Assembly: GCA_035610835.1 (NCBI GenBank)
Contig: CM069449.1
Location: forward strand, 11,427,855-11,491,854
Source: Ophiura sarsii
Taxonomy: Eukaryota; Echinodermata; Ophiuroidea; Amphilepidida; Ophiuridae
Direction of reading: 5' to 3'
DNA length: 64,000 nt
The notes beneath the pieces were generated by a model that ran no database searches, was not told the DNA's origin, and saw nothing but the letters and a program-made list of their open reading frames with translations. Below, in pieces: positions 55,601 to 64,000 of this stretch. The translations under genes and the position numbers were made by a program. Within the stretch, counting starts at the first letter, position 1; each line of letters begins with the position of its first letter.

Positions 55601-58600
55601 GTGATACATAACTAATATCTGGTTTCAAGTAATGTGATGTAAGAGCTTATAAGTCTATGTAAAGTGCCTAACCTATTTACCATACAATTTGCATCGCACT
55701 TGTATTGAACATGTACTTGAAACCATAGATCCTTGTTAAAACGTACATAATACGTTGGGATAATTAAACACAATTAACAAACTTATGTCATTACAGGATC
55801 AGCATACCCCACTTCATAGGGCTGCTCTGAAAGGACACTACGAAGTATGTGAGCTGCTTCTACAAGCCAAGGCAGAAGTAAATGCCAAAAACAGCGGGGC
55901 AAGTATGATGTATTATGTAGGATATAAAATTATATTACAGATATAGATCTCATTAGTCACGAGTTAACAAATAAAACCCAAGTACGTATAACACATAACC
56001 GTGTATGGCAAGTTATGACGTGCTGAAAGTAAAAAAAGTTGTTTCCAAATTGCGTGTACATGTAAAGTTATGAAATAATGTTCTTTTGGTACCTGACTGC
56101 AATTCACCAAATAATGTTGAACCTGATTTCACTGAAAATAAAATTATTTGTTTTTAAATTCTGGTAAACCAAATTGGTTTAATGATTTGATTTATCATCC
56201 AGTATGTGTTATATGAACAAGGTAAGTAACATAACATAAATAATAATGCATCATTTACTATTTAATAAATATTAGTATTACCCGGAGTGGTTTGAACAAA
56301 GATCCCAATATTACTGTATCTGTCTCCAAACATTGTATTTACTTAGTGGCTATTTACCCGATGTACCTTATACATAAATGATATATGGTTAAGAGTAATG
56401 TGATGTAAGAGCTTAATAGAAAGTACATAGTGCGCCCGGCCGGTCAACGTAAAATACCTAACCTAAACATACAGGCTGTCTCAAAAAAAAAACGTGCACG
56501 TGTTTATCCAGCTTATTGACCGTGAACTTATAAAATTTGGTGTAACAATTGTATATATTGTGATAGCCATAACGGTTAGCTTTCATATTCCGTTTATTTC
56601 ATCTGATTTGGTTTTATCAATCTTGAGATATGACCAATTAACTAAAGTCGACGTTGTGCCACTTTACAATTTGCAATGAATAGAAAGGGTTACTCCGGAG
56701 AGGAGGGTTGTTACCACCCCTCTAAAAAAAATCTAATCCGAAATGCACAGTATGCTTATTTGGGTACCATGTTATAGCTAGAGGTTCCCTCTATCCACAC
56801 ATACTAAAACAAGTACAAACATCCCACGCATGACGTCACAATGACGTCACCAAACATGACCGACCTCAAAATCCCGCCGTATTCGCAGGACAGTGAAATA
56901 TCATAGAAATCTTCGCCAAAAAAGTTCTAAATATCGGAATTTCACCCGGTTTTTTGCTTATAAGTGATGGAAATAGTGTTTCTAACATAGGCCTATGCTA
57001 AAATATTTCAGGAACATACCAATAAAAATATTTTTCAAAATGGCGATTTAAAAAAAAATTGTAAGGTGGCAACCACCCCCTACTATCGGACTTTGACGGC
57101 TCACCCTACCCCCGGGTAGGGTGGCAGGCAGCCTCAATTTGTTTTCGTCAAAATGAGCGCAGGGAATGTAAAAGCGATCACCTAGACGCCCTAGGTCACT
57201 GTTCTTTGCGTTCTAGCGCAATCGGCGACCACCCTCCCTTAAGAGAACGAGGGTTTTAATGCATTCTTTCCGTAAAAGTGGCACAACTTCGATTTTAGGT
57301 AGCTTTAGTTAATTGATCATATCTCAGGATTGACATAACTAAATTAGATGAAATGAACGGCATATGAAAGCTAAGTGTTTGGTCTATCAATATGTATACA
57401 ATTGTTACACCAAATTCTAGAAGTTCATGGTCAATAACTTGGGTAAACACATGCACGGTTTTTTTTGAGACACCCTGTATCATTCAATTTGCACTGCTCC
57501 TCTATGTACTGCGGGGCATGTACTTGAATCATACATAATACATGATAATTGACCAAATTTAAATAAATCGACGGATAATGTGTCATTACAGGATCAGGCT
57601 ACCCCACTTCATAAGGCTGCTTTGTACGGACACCACGAAGTATGTAAGCTGTTTCTACAAGCCAACGCAGAAGTAAATGCAAAAGACAAGGCAAGAGTGA
57701 TGTATTATGCAGAAAATGAAATTATATTATAGATATAGATCTCATTATATAGTCCAGATTTTACAAATACAGGCTGTCCCAAAATGATTAGTACCCATCA
57801 ATGCCCAAAAGTCATTCATTTTTATCATCATCGACATCGATGGGATTAGGTCCGTTGTTTTTTCATCATCTTTGTCATACTGCACTATTTTATTAGAATT
57901 TTAGATTATGAATATCAAATATATCAAACTCAAGATACACTCAATTATGTAAGACATGGTGATTTTACCTTTTCGACAAAGTGCTGATAAATGTGTGTGT
58001 TATGAACAGCTTGTTTGAAAGAAACTCGTGTATTCTCATAATCTCTTGTCTACTGATATACTCTTGTGTGTCTTTCTGTTGTAACTGTTATTAGTTATGG
58101 GTTTTCAAATCATTAACAATTCTTCTCTTTAATTCAATTTAAAAGGTAACAGAAGTTTGTCATACTTGAATGACCCCATGCATTGTTTTATTTGACAAGT
58201 GTTTAGGGACTTCTAAATGAAGTGGTATGTGGTGAATTAACAGTGGCTTAGCTTTCATTTTCACATTGGAGAATGGATTTCATGAGGTTAAACAGTAAGA
58301 GACTATATCATTTTTACCAAGTTTGTAGGAAATCGCATCCCCAATATGAAAAAGAAGTCTAAGCTATTTACCCATGACCACGTCTTTAAATATTAAAATG
58401 TCCCTCAAGTTTAGCCTCAAAACTAGCTCATTATAGAAACAAAGATTTTTACTCTTCAAATTGAATCAAAATGAAGAAGTATTAATGGTTTGAACAACCA
58501 TATGATACAACGACAGTGGAGAATAGAAATGAACCAAAGATAAATAGCAGACAAGAGATTAAGAGAATGCATTAGTTTCTTTAAACAAGCTGATTACAGC

Positions 58601-61600
58601 GTGTCCCAAAAAACTGGGTTCAAAATTTTGCGAGCTTATAACTAAAAAAGTAAGATACATGAATAGTTTATATTTAAGGATATTAAACAAAATACACCTG
58701 ACCTTATTTTGTCGAACTCTGTGACCAATTTAAAATAAACTTTTCGAAATACAAATATTTAAATAGAGCGTGATCAGAACCCATTTGTCCCACTTTTCAA
58801 GGAACACCCCCATGTGTTGCAATTGCGCATTGTTGTGACTTCAATACAGTTTTGCCTTGCATTCATTCTTTACAAAGACTTGGGCAGTAAACAAAATTAT
58901 CTGGGTCATATTGCAATAAAACAAGTTCATTATTTACATAACATTAAAAAAAAAAGTTCTTTGTTTTAGTCCGAGCTATTGTCAAGTTCTGTCGGAGAAT
59001 AAACCCCATGCCGGGGATACTGTACGTAGCGCACAGTTTCATGCAACGCATGGATGGTTTATTCATTAACATGTTAAATCGGGAAAATGGGTTCTGACCA
59101 CGCTCTATTTAAATCTTTGTATTTCAAAAATTGGATTGGTGTCCGAATTTACCCTATACAGGTCAGGTATATCTTGTTTGATATCCCTGAATATAAATTA
59201 TCCATGTTTCCTACTTATTTCTTAATAAGCTCGCAAACCTTTGAACCCATTTTTTGGGGACACGCTGTATAAACACAATTTGTTGCACTTTGCAAAAAAA
59301 GATGAAGTCACTATGTTTTATACAATGGAGTGTAACTTTAGTTAAATAAGTCCGATATTTATGATATAAAATTGAAATGAAAGGGTACAGTATATCAAAT
59401 ATGATAGAATAACAACGGATCTAATCTCCCATTGATTTTGATGATGAAACATTTATTGAACTTTGGGCATCTATGGGTACTAATCATTTTGGGACAGCCT
59501 GTATTTACTATATAGTACGTATAACACATAAAGTGTATGGCAACTTATGATACGTGTTTAAATTGGACAAGTTTTTTAAAAATAGTGTGTACATGTAAAG
59601 TTATGAAATCATTTGCTTTTATATATAGGAACCTGCCATTCACCAAATAATGGTTTCACTGAAAATTAAATTATGTAATTTAAAGTTCTGGTAAATAAGG
59701 ATCCCAATATTTATCAGTCTCAAAACATTGTATTTACTTCAATGTGTGTATTTACCTGATGTGCGTAATACATCTGGTTACCAGTGTGATGTAAGAGCTT
59801 ATTATTCGCAATTAGAGCGGCCAGAAGGCAATATAAAATATTGCAAACATCATATACAGTCAAATGTTAGCTGCAAAATGCTTTTCATTTGACTGAAATC
59901 GGACAATCCATGTTAATGTTGTTTTTGAACAAGGTTATATCGCTGACGCGAATTTGTAAAATAATTGCGGTTTCCTTCTAGATTACGGGCGCACAACAAT
60001 AAATCACTCCTTGTTTTGTGTAAAGGTAGCAAGTTTCAGCAACAAACAAAAAAACGATTTTGTGATTGATTGGGTTCCTTTGGGAATCCGTTTGGCGTGA
60101 GGGTAGCATTTTGTAATTAAAATAAAAGATAATCTTTTGTACTTTGATCAGGATATTGGAAAACGTTGATTTTCGATTTTACCGAACATTTCTCACGTGA
60201 ATGAACACACGTGTTCGGAGGCGGTCAGAAGGCGCGCGTTGGGGCTGAAAACGAGGTGGCGCTGTTTAAATGATCATATCGTAAAATCTAATTCTTGACG
60301 ATTTTATGAAATTTTAATATTTATTGATTAGAATGAAGCATTGGAGACATTTAAAAAATGGTTACTAAGGAACCCAAATCGAGTCTCTTTTAGCTCTATT
60401 TTACGTGTAACCCAATGGGAGACTTATTTAGTGCTGTGCCCTTTTACATGTAATATTTTTCAAGCAGTGATATTTGACTAAATTTTGGCAAAATTACTAT
60501 CAAAGGTTTAGTAAATCTTATATTCAAAAATGGTACTATAAATATTGAATTTACATTAACTATGAAATTTGATTCTTATTTAGTATAATTTTATTGTTTT
60601 TCCCCTGGTATTAAGGAAATTGATATTGTGCTGAATGTATTTGGAATGTACTGGAATCGTTACCTTGAATCATTTGGAACACTTTGTGACCATTTTAATG
60701 ATATTTCCATGTTGTTATATTTATTTATGAGTGGAAATTGTCATGCATGGATACCTGCTATCTACTGAAGATAACAACATTAACAATCATTTTCTCCCAA
60801 CAGGCTCTTTTACTACTCTAGTGTTATTGTTGTAAAAATAGCCACAAAATGGTAAGGTCTAATGAGACAAATATCCCTACAAAACTGAATCACGCACTTA
60901 CTTTATATTATTCCTTTTAGTTTAAACTCTCTTAAAAAGGGCCTATATCCTTTACTATGACTGATATGATTCGTCGAGCAATCTCTGTTAAGGGTCTCTA
61001 TCTTTGAGAATCACCGTTAAGGGTATTTATACATATGAGTGCTCCCCGGCAATTAAACACATGTTTTGGGGTTCTTACAACACTCTTTATATCTTATCAA
61101 CAAAGCAATGCAGCAAAAGTACCGAGTACCTGAAAATATTCTTCAAGGCTAAAACTCGTGGGTCTTTGGTTTCAAACGGCTCGTTGGTACTCAAAGTGAA
61201 CAAATACTCCACAACCATCAAGCCTAGTGATTGAAATTATGATTGAGATTATGATCAAATGGATCCACAGCAAGCAGTAAACAAAATGAATGAAAATTAA
61301 AAATATATAGAAGGGTTGCATTTTTCGAGAGGCAAACTTAGATGAAACAGTCCTCGAAAGCCATCATATTATTGTTGTCAACCTAAATGAAGTTGTGATT
61401 AATCTAAGATAATACCAACTCCAAATATTGTGGTTCTACAATAAGAAGTAGGGTCTTATATAATCCAAGACCTGAATAATAGCATAGTTGATCTTTAATG
61501 AAAATATTCATGTGCAAACATATGTCATTACAGGATCAGTATACCCCACTTCATGACGCTGCTAGGATCGGACAACACGAAGTTTGTAAGCTGCTTCTAC

Positions 61601-63935
61601 AAACCAACGCAGAAGTAAATGCAAAAGACGAGGCAAGTATGCTGTACTATGTAGGACATCAAATTATAATATAGATATAGATCTCAATAGTTAAAACTTT
61701 ACAAATACAATCCTAGTACGTATAACACATAACCATGTATGGCAGTTTAGGACGTGTTGAAAGTGAAAAATGTTTTACAAATAGTGCGTACGTGTAAAGT
61801 TATGAAATCATTTTCTTTTGGTACATTCGTGCAATTCACCAACGTTAAATTATTTAATTTTAATTTCTGGTAAACCAAATTGGTTTCAAGATTTTATTTA
61901 TCATCTAGTATGTGTTATAAGAACAATGTAAGCAACATAAAATAATACTTATTTATAATTTACTATTTTGTTTAGCATTAGTATTAAACGGAGTGGTTTG
62001 AACAAAGATCCTCCTATGTATCAGTCTCAAAACTTTGTAATTACTTAGTGGGTGTTTACCCGATGTACGTGATACATAGATACTATCTGGTTACGATTAA
62101 TGTGATGTAAGAGATTAATTATTAGCAATTGGTGCGGTCAGTCTATGTAAAATGCCTAGCCTAAAACATAAGATACAATTTGCACCGCTCCTCTATGCAC
62201 TGAACATGTACGAGAAACGCAGTTACGATGTTATAATTGAAAACAACTAAATAAATCGACATAATTTGTCATTACAGAATCAGAGTACCCCACTTCATTT
62301 GGCTGCTTCGAATGGACACCACCACGAATGTGGGCTACTTCTACAAGCCAAGGCAGAAGTAAATGCAAAAAACAAGGCAAGTATGATGTATTATGTAGGG
62401 TATGAAATGATATTATATATACACATGGAAAAAGTATCGCACCACTCATTTTTTGTTGAAAAGTGCAAATGTGGCCTCGAATTTTGCCACTATAGTGTGA
62501 TATTTAAGGATAATTTGTTTGCGTAAGCTGTCCAACAAAATGTTGTGCAATAAAAGGGCCACATTTTAGTTTGTGACGTAATCGATGTAATGTTTTTTCA
62601 AGGCCGAGGGGAAAATGCATAATTTTGTCCAGAAACATTCATGAAACAAGTTTGGGTATAACGCGATATTGAATAGACTTTAAAAACTTAAAATATTCAT
62701 TATATTAGTCACCGTTGATGTTGTTTTTGTTTATTTGACCTAGGTCAACACCTTCGCAATATTGCTTTTGTTATTTGAACTTCTTTAAAATTTGACCTAT
62801 TTTGACCTTAGACCCTATAACTGTTGGGCGTACGAAAAAAGGAGTTTTTTTTAATTTGACCCCAGATGACCTTTGACCTTGGAATACTTAATTGTGTTAC
62901 CAAAGATTACAACTTTAGAGATTAATCATCGGGCCTCTCAATATCGTGTTATACCCAAACTTTTGTCATGCATGTTTTTGGACAAAAACATGCATTTTCC
63001 CCTTGGCCTTGAAAAAACATTACATCGATTACGTCACAAACTAAAATGTAGCCCTTGTATTGCATAACATTTTGTTGGACAGCTTACGCAAACAAATTAT
63101 CCTTAATATCACACCATGGTGGCAAAATTCGAGGCCACATTTGCACTTTTCAACAACAAAAAAGTGGTGCGATACTTTTTTCCATGTGTATAATTATATA
63201 GATCTCTTTAGTCAAGACTTTACAAATAAAATCTAGTACGTGTAACAGATAACCGTGTATGGCAGTTTTGACGTGATGAAAGTGAAAAAGAGTTACAAAT
63301 ACTGTGTACATGTAAAGTTATTTTTTTATTTTATTTTGGTACCTGCGTGCCATTCACCAAAATAATGTTAAACTTGATTTCACTGACAATTAGATTATTT
63401 TATTTAATATTCCCATCAGCCCTCCGGGGTGATATTTAAAGTTCTGGTAAACCACATTTTATATTCTATTCATCATTCAATATGTGTTATATGAATGAGG
63501 TAAGTAACATAAAGTCATACATATTTATTATTTACTATTTTATTTAATATAAGTATAAAACTGAGTGGTTTGAACAAACATCCCAATATTTATCAGTCTC
63601 AAAACATTGTATTTACTTAGTGGGTATTTACCCCGGTGTACGAAATGCATCTGGTGCGAGTAATGTGATGTAACAGCTTATTATTAGCAATTGGTTTGGT
63701 GCGGCCGGTCCATTCCTAATACCATATAATTTTAACTGCTCCTCTATATTATACTGAACATGTACTTGAAACGTATGTACGTTGTGATAATTTTAATTTT
63801 AATTTTAAATAAATCGACGATAATGTGTCATCATAGTTTCAGTGGACCCCACTTCATATGGCTGCTTGGAACGGACACCAAAAAGTATGTAAGCTGCTTC
63901 TACAAGCCAAGTCAGAAGTAAATGCAAAAAACAGG
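45923..63935 (+). CDS. Kinase-ankyrin protein gene (10 exons visible, 3' end outside window)
   Basis: Spliced gene built from exons 45923-46666, 47848-47931, 48781-49276, 50166-50342, 51376-51470, 55797-55898, 57592-57690, 61534-61632, 62278-62376 and 63837-63935. Phases agree at every junction (0,0,1,1,0,0,0,0,0), giving 698 codons so far. Order in the protein: TKL-type kinase (about 10-248), helical segment (249-276), Ser/Pro-rich linker with a basic PYKRKKM patch (about 277-500), then ankyrin repeats. Kinase plus ankyrin resembles vertebrate RIPK4/ANKK1 in layout, but the kinase itself is closer in style to ZAK/MLK MAP3Ks. It is likely a cytosolic signalling kinase recruited through its ankyrin repeats; substrate unknown. 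Introns are full of mobile elements. Confidence 0.88.
47162..47790. mobile_element. TA-flanked MITE in intron 1
   Basis: CACTGAGCCAAAAAAGAAAC and its complement GTTTCTTTTTTGGCTCAGTG form the ends, with TA on each side. Inverted homology extends ~180 bp inward (for example GCAATGTATTGCTTCAAATG mirrored near 47730). Likely Tc1/mariner-related. The frame 47227-47499 inside is one arm of the inverted repeat plus core and is not a gene. It ends only 57 bp before exon 2. Confidence 0.88.
47848..47931 (+). CDS. Exon 2: 28-residue helical segment
   Basis: 84 bp, phase 0-0, bounded by TTTCCTGTAG and GTATAT. Encodes SLEEEAKRIAASDVVAVADC with flanking LI and LKHVVK: amphipathic, probably extending the kinase C-lobe or forming a short coiled segment. 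Chosen because it is open in the frame continuing exon 1 and has both splice sites. Confidence 0.8.
48781..49276 (+). CDS. Exon 3: Ser/Pro/Thr-rich linker
   Basis: Begins after TTGCTAACAG. Encodes LQPPTKRKEQGPPTGLPS, a basic patch PYKRKKM (possible nuclear localisation signal), then ~135 residues rich in Ser, Pro, Thr and acids (HVPSPHPSNSESVPQF, VELHIEEVANPPSKSSSFEF). It is predicted to be disordered. Ends at 49276 before GTATTG, in phase 1. Reading on through the donor stays open to a stop at 49324, so an alternative short form ending here is possible. Confidence 0.82.
50166..50342 (+). CDS. Exon 4: Gln/His-rich linker
   Basis: 177 bp, phase 1-1 (symmetrical), after CAACTTTTGCAG and before GTAAGT. 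Encodes PGEQHLPHNGQGIRVKHT, QQHPKEQQLSHHM and an acidic end QDIDEI. It is low complexity and could be skipped without frame change. Confidence 0.82.
50960..51180 (-). mobile_element. LINE ORF2 remnant in intron 4
   Basis: On the - strand from about 51172 it reads YVFKCLQGNAPDYLTNFLS, resembling the conserved (V)YKCLHGxAPxYL segment of LINE reverse transcriptase C-termini, then loses frame. A small decayed fragment. Confidence 0.6.
51376..51470 (+). CDS. Exon 5: first (capping) ankyrin repeat
   Basis: 95 bp. With one base from exon 4 it encodes 32 residues including LYNASGSGNIGEVSKCLQ and GAQVNSKNGW, an ankyrin repeat of the diverged N-cap type (no TPLH). Bounded by TTTATAG and GTGAGT; ends in phase 0. 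Confidence 0.85.
51471..52950. other. Intron 5, left part: AT-rich, no gene
   Basis: 51650-51990 is low-complexity (AAAT/AATT)n-like sequence. Near 52054-52071 CGGGAATCGAACCCG (reverse complement CGGGTTCGATTCCCG) looks like a tRNA T-arm/B box, but no matching acceptor stem is present, so it is at most a tRNA-derived SINE or pseudogene. Confidence 0.45.
52952..54845 (-). mobile_element. LINE with near-complete reverse transcriptase, one in-frame stop
   Basis: A single - strand reading frame from about 54837 to 52972 encodes a LINE ORF2 reverse transcriptase, broken by one TAA at about 54079. Motifs: GKSCGEDGITPEML, IVPIPKSGD, NYRGISLSSI and GFRVGRTTVGHIL before the stop; FIDFKKAFDTIH (motif A) directly after it; GVLQGDTLAPYLF; LDFADDIALLSEE (FADD, catalytic); then VLLYGCEAWT, GCYTRMLRS and RKRGRPALTYIDIL. 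The endonuclease is missing: homology starts abruptly near 54840 (5' truncation). The 3' end is followed by AAGTCAAGTAAGTCAAGTC, a simple tail. Same family as 6308-6985. Inserted antisense in intron 5 of the kinase-ankyrin gene. Confidence 0.93.
54850..55796. other. Intron 5, right part
   Basis: The last ~250 bp (from about 55560: TTAGTGGGTATTTACCCGAT, ATCTGGTTTCAAGTAATGTG) is the conserved pre-exon block repeated before each later ankyrin exon. The rest is unremarkable AT-rich intron. Confidence 0.6.
55797..55898 (+). CDS. Exon 6: ankyrin repeat, GC donor
   Basis: 102 bp, 34 codons, phase 0-0, after GTCATTACAG. Encodes DQHTPLHRAALKGHYEVCEL and AEVNAKNSG: TPLH, GH and VNA ankyrin signatures. 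The donor is GCAAGT, not GT. A 3-bp addition relative to its sister exons (AACAGCGGG versus AACAGG/AACAAG) lengthens it by one codon at the end. Using the next GT (GTATGA) would add four bases and break the frame. Confidence 0.88.
56472..57477. mobile_element. TIR element with ~200-bp arms in intron 6
   Basis: CAGGCTGTCTCAAAAAAAAA at the left and TTTTTTTTGAGACACCCTG at the right, TA on both sides. Arms are inverted copies over ~200 bp, which is why similar 60-residue frames appear at 56494-56679 (+) and 57295-57483 (-). The centre (56800-57260) is a reverse-orientation copy of the repeat at 32743-33950, without its MITE insertion. Confidence 0.85.
57592..57690 (+). CDS. Exon 7: ankyrin repeat, GC donor
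   Basis: 99 bp, 33 codons, phase 0-0. Encodes DQATPLHKAALYGHHEVCKL, ending AEVNAKDK. Donor GCAAGA; an alternative in-frame GT (GTGATG) lies six bases further and would add two codons, so the donor choice here is less certain than in sister exons. Confidence 0.87.
57770..59501. mobile_element. Tc1/mariner-like TIR element in intron 7, host to a nested element
   Basis: CAGGCTGTCCCAAAATGATT and its complement form the ends, TA on both sides; inverted similarity continues ~45 bp (GTACCCAT, GCCCAAAGT-like). It interrupts the intron block shared by all ankyrin introns (TTTACAAAT | TTTACTATATAGTACG), so it inserted after the exon duplications. No transposase frame remains; another element lies inside. 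Confidence 0.88.
58597..59267. mobile_element. Nested TIR element (CAGCGTGTCCCA ends)
   Basis: CAGCGTGTCCCAAAAAACTG...GCGAGCTTATAA at the left and TTAATAAGCTCGCAAACCTT...GGGGACACGCTG at the right, with TA flanks. It sits within the element at 57770-59501. A partial relative is at 43790-43978. Confidence 0.87.
59830..61500. other. Extra ~1.6 kb of intron 7, origin unknown
   Basis: Compared with the other ankyrin introns (~650-690 bp once insertions are removed), intron 7 holds this additional stretch between the GCAATTAGAGCGGCC block and the CAAACATATGTCATTACAG acceptor. No TIR, coding motif or known repeat was recognised; the frame at 61004-61234 (76 codons) has no known domain. Confidence 0.5.
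61534..61632 (+). CDS. Exon 8: ankyrin repeat, GC donor
   Basis: 99 bp, phase 0-0. Encodes DQYTPLHDAARIGQHEVCKL, ending AEVNAKDE. Donor GCAAGT at 61633. The exon and both flanks match the other ankyrin units. Confidence 0.88.
62278..62376 (+). CDS. Exon 9: ankyrin repeat, GC donor
   Basis: 99 bp, phase 0-0. Encodes NQSTPLHLAASNGHHHECGL, ending AEVNAKNK. Compared with its sisters VCK/VCE is ECG, a small local change in the second helix. Donor GCAAGT at 62377; reading on reaches no early stop (the frame 62266-62526 continues into a transposon), but that extension would not be spliced in phase. Confidence 0.87.
62422..63188. mobile_element. TIR element with ~235-bp arms in intron 9
   Basis: CACATGGAAAAAGTATCGCA and GCGATACTTTTTTCCATGTG form the ends with TA flanks. 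Arms (about 62422-62650 and 62955-63188) are inverted copies including TAATTTGTTTGCGTAAGCTG. The ~300-bp centre is rich in TTTGACC/GGTCAA motifs. No transposase. It interrupts the conserved intron block, so it is younger than the exon duplication. Confidence 0.88.
63837..63935 (+). CDS. Exon 10: ankyrin repeat, canonical GT donor
   Basis: 99 bp, phase 0-0, after GTCATCATAG. Encodes FQWTPLHMAAWNGHQKVCKL, ending SEVNAKNR. The donor is GTAAGT (63936) at the position where sister exons have GC. The gene continues to the right of the window. Confidence 0.87.
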
Positions 63936-64000
63936 GTAAGTATTATGTGTGCATGGGATAGGATATTATGCTTATCATCACATTATTCAAGAATTTCAAA

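Noticed and set aside
56494..57483. Two similar ~61-codon frames, one per strand
   Set aside because: They are the two inverted arms of a single TIR element, so their similarity is structural, not a gene pair.

Overview
The window looks like nuclear DNA from a marine invertebrate, most probably a deuterostome such as an echinoderm or hemichordate. This is inferred from intron-rich gene structure, large AT-rich spacers, rhodopsin-family GPCR duplication, a kinase-ankyrin gene, and a mix of LINEs, Penelope-like elements, Tc1/mariner, hAT and many MITEs. The species cannot be fixed from the sequence alone. One 100-base assembly gap (N) lies at 41687-41786.

Only two host genes are well supported, both on the + strand. 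The first is an intronless class A GPCR at 18767-19750. A truncated, frameshifted copy of its start and 5' flank lies 3 kb upstream (15609-15746), and other blocks of the same neighbourhood recur near 15.1, 26.8 and 27.4 kb. The second is a multi-exon gene running from 45923 past the right edge of the window. It has a TKL/ZAK-like protein kinase domain in one exon, a helical exon, two low-complexity linker exons, and then ankyrin exons. The last five ankyrin exons each encode one repeat, are symmetrical (phase 0-0), and arose by tandem duplication of an exon plus its intron. Four of these five use GC instead of GT at the splice donor. Joined in frame, the ten visible exons give 698 codons.

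The rest is mostly mobile DNA. 0-9 kb: a foldback MITE, an 8-bp-TSD hAT MITE, a GAGTGA-rich element, a 5'-truncated LINE and a GGTGT-rich element with an 84-bp internal inverted repeat. 9-26 kb: three dispersed arrays carrying copies of the histone mRNA 3' stem-loop, a 180-bp satellite split by a LINE, the GPCR region, LINE remnants (one with its middle deleted), and Penelope-like GIY-YIG fragments. 26-45 kb: a Tc1 relic, a Penelope RT relic, several nested MITEs with TA target sites, a 9-bp minisatellite of about 50 copies and a 44-bp satellite with two-monomer higher-order structure. 45-64 kb: the kinase-ankyrin gene, whose introns hold at least five TIR elements and a nearly complete but stop-interrupted LINE reverse transcriptase on the - strand.

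A recurring theme is a set of apparently unrelated short elements saturated with one short motif in both orientations (GAGTGA, GGTGT, CCAGTATCG, GGATCAAA, AAACTTGG, and a 16-bp GGATAACGCCGTTCAC motif). Long G/C homopolymer runs (16-39 bases) occur nine times, some of them inside or next to repeats. No CRISPR array, bacterial operon, rRNA or convincing tRNA gene was seen.
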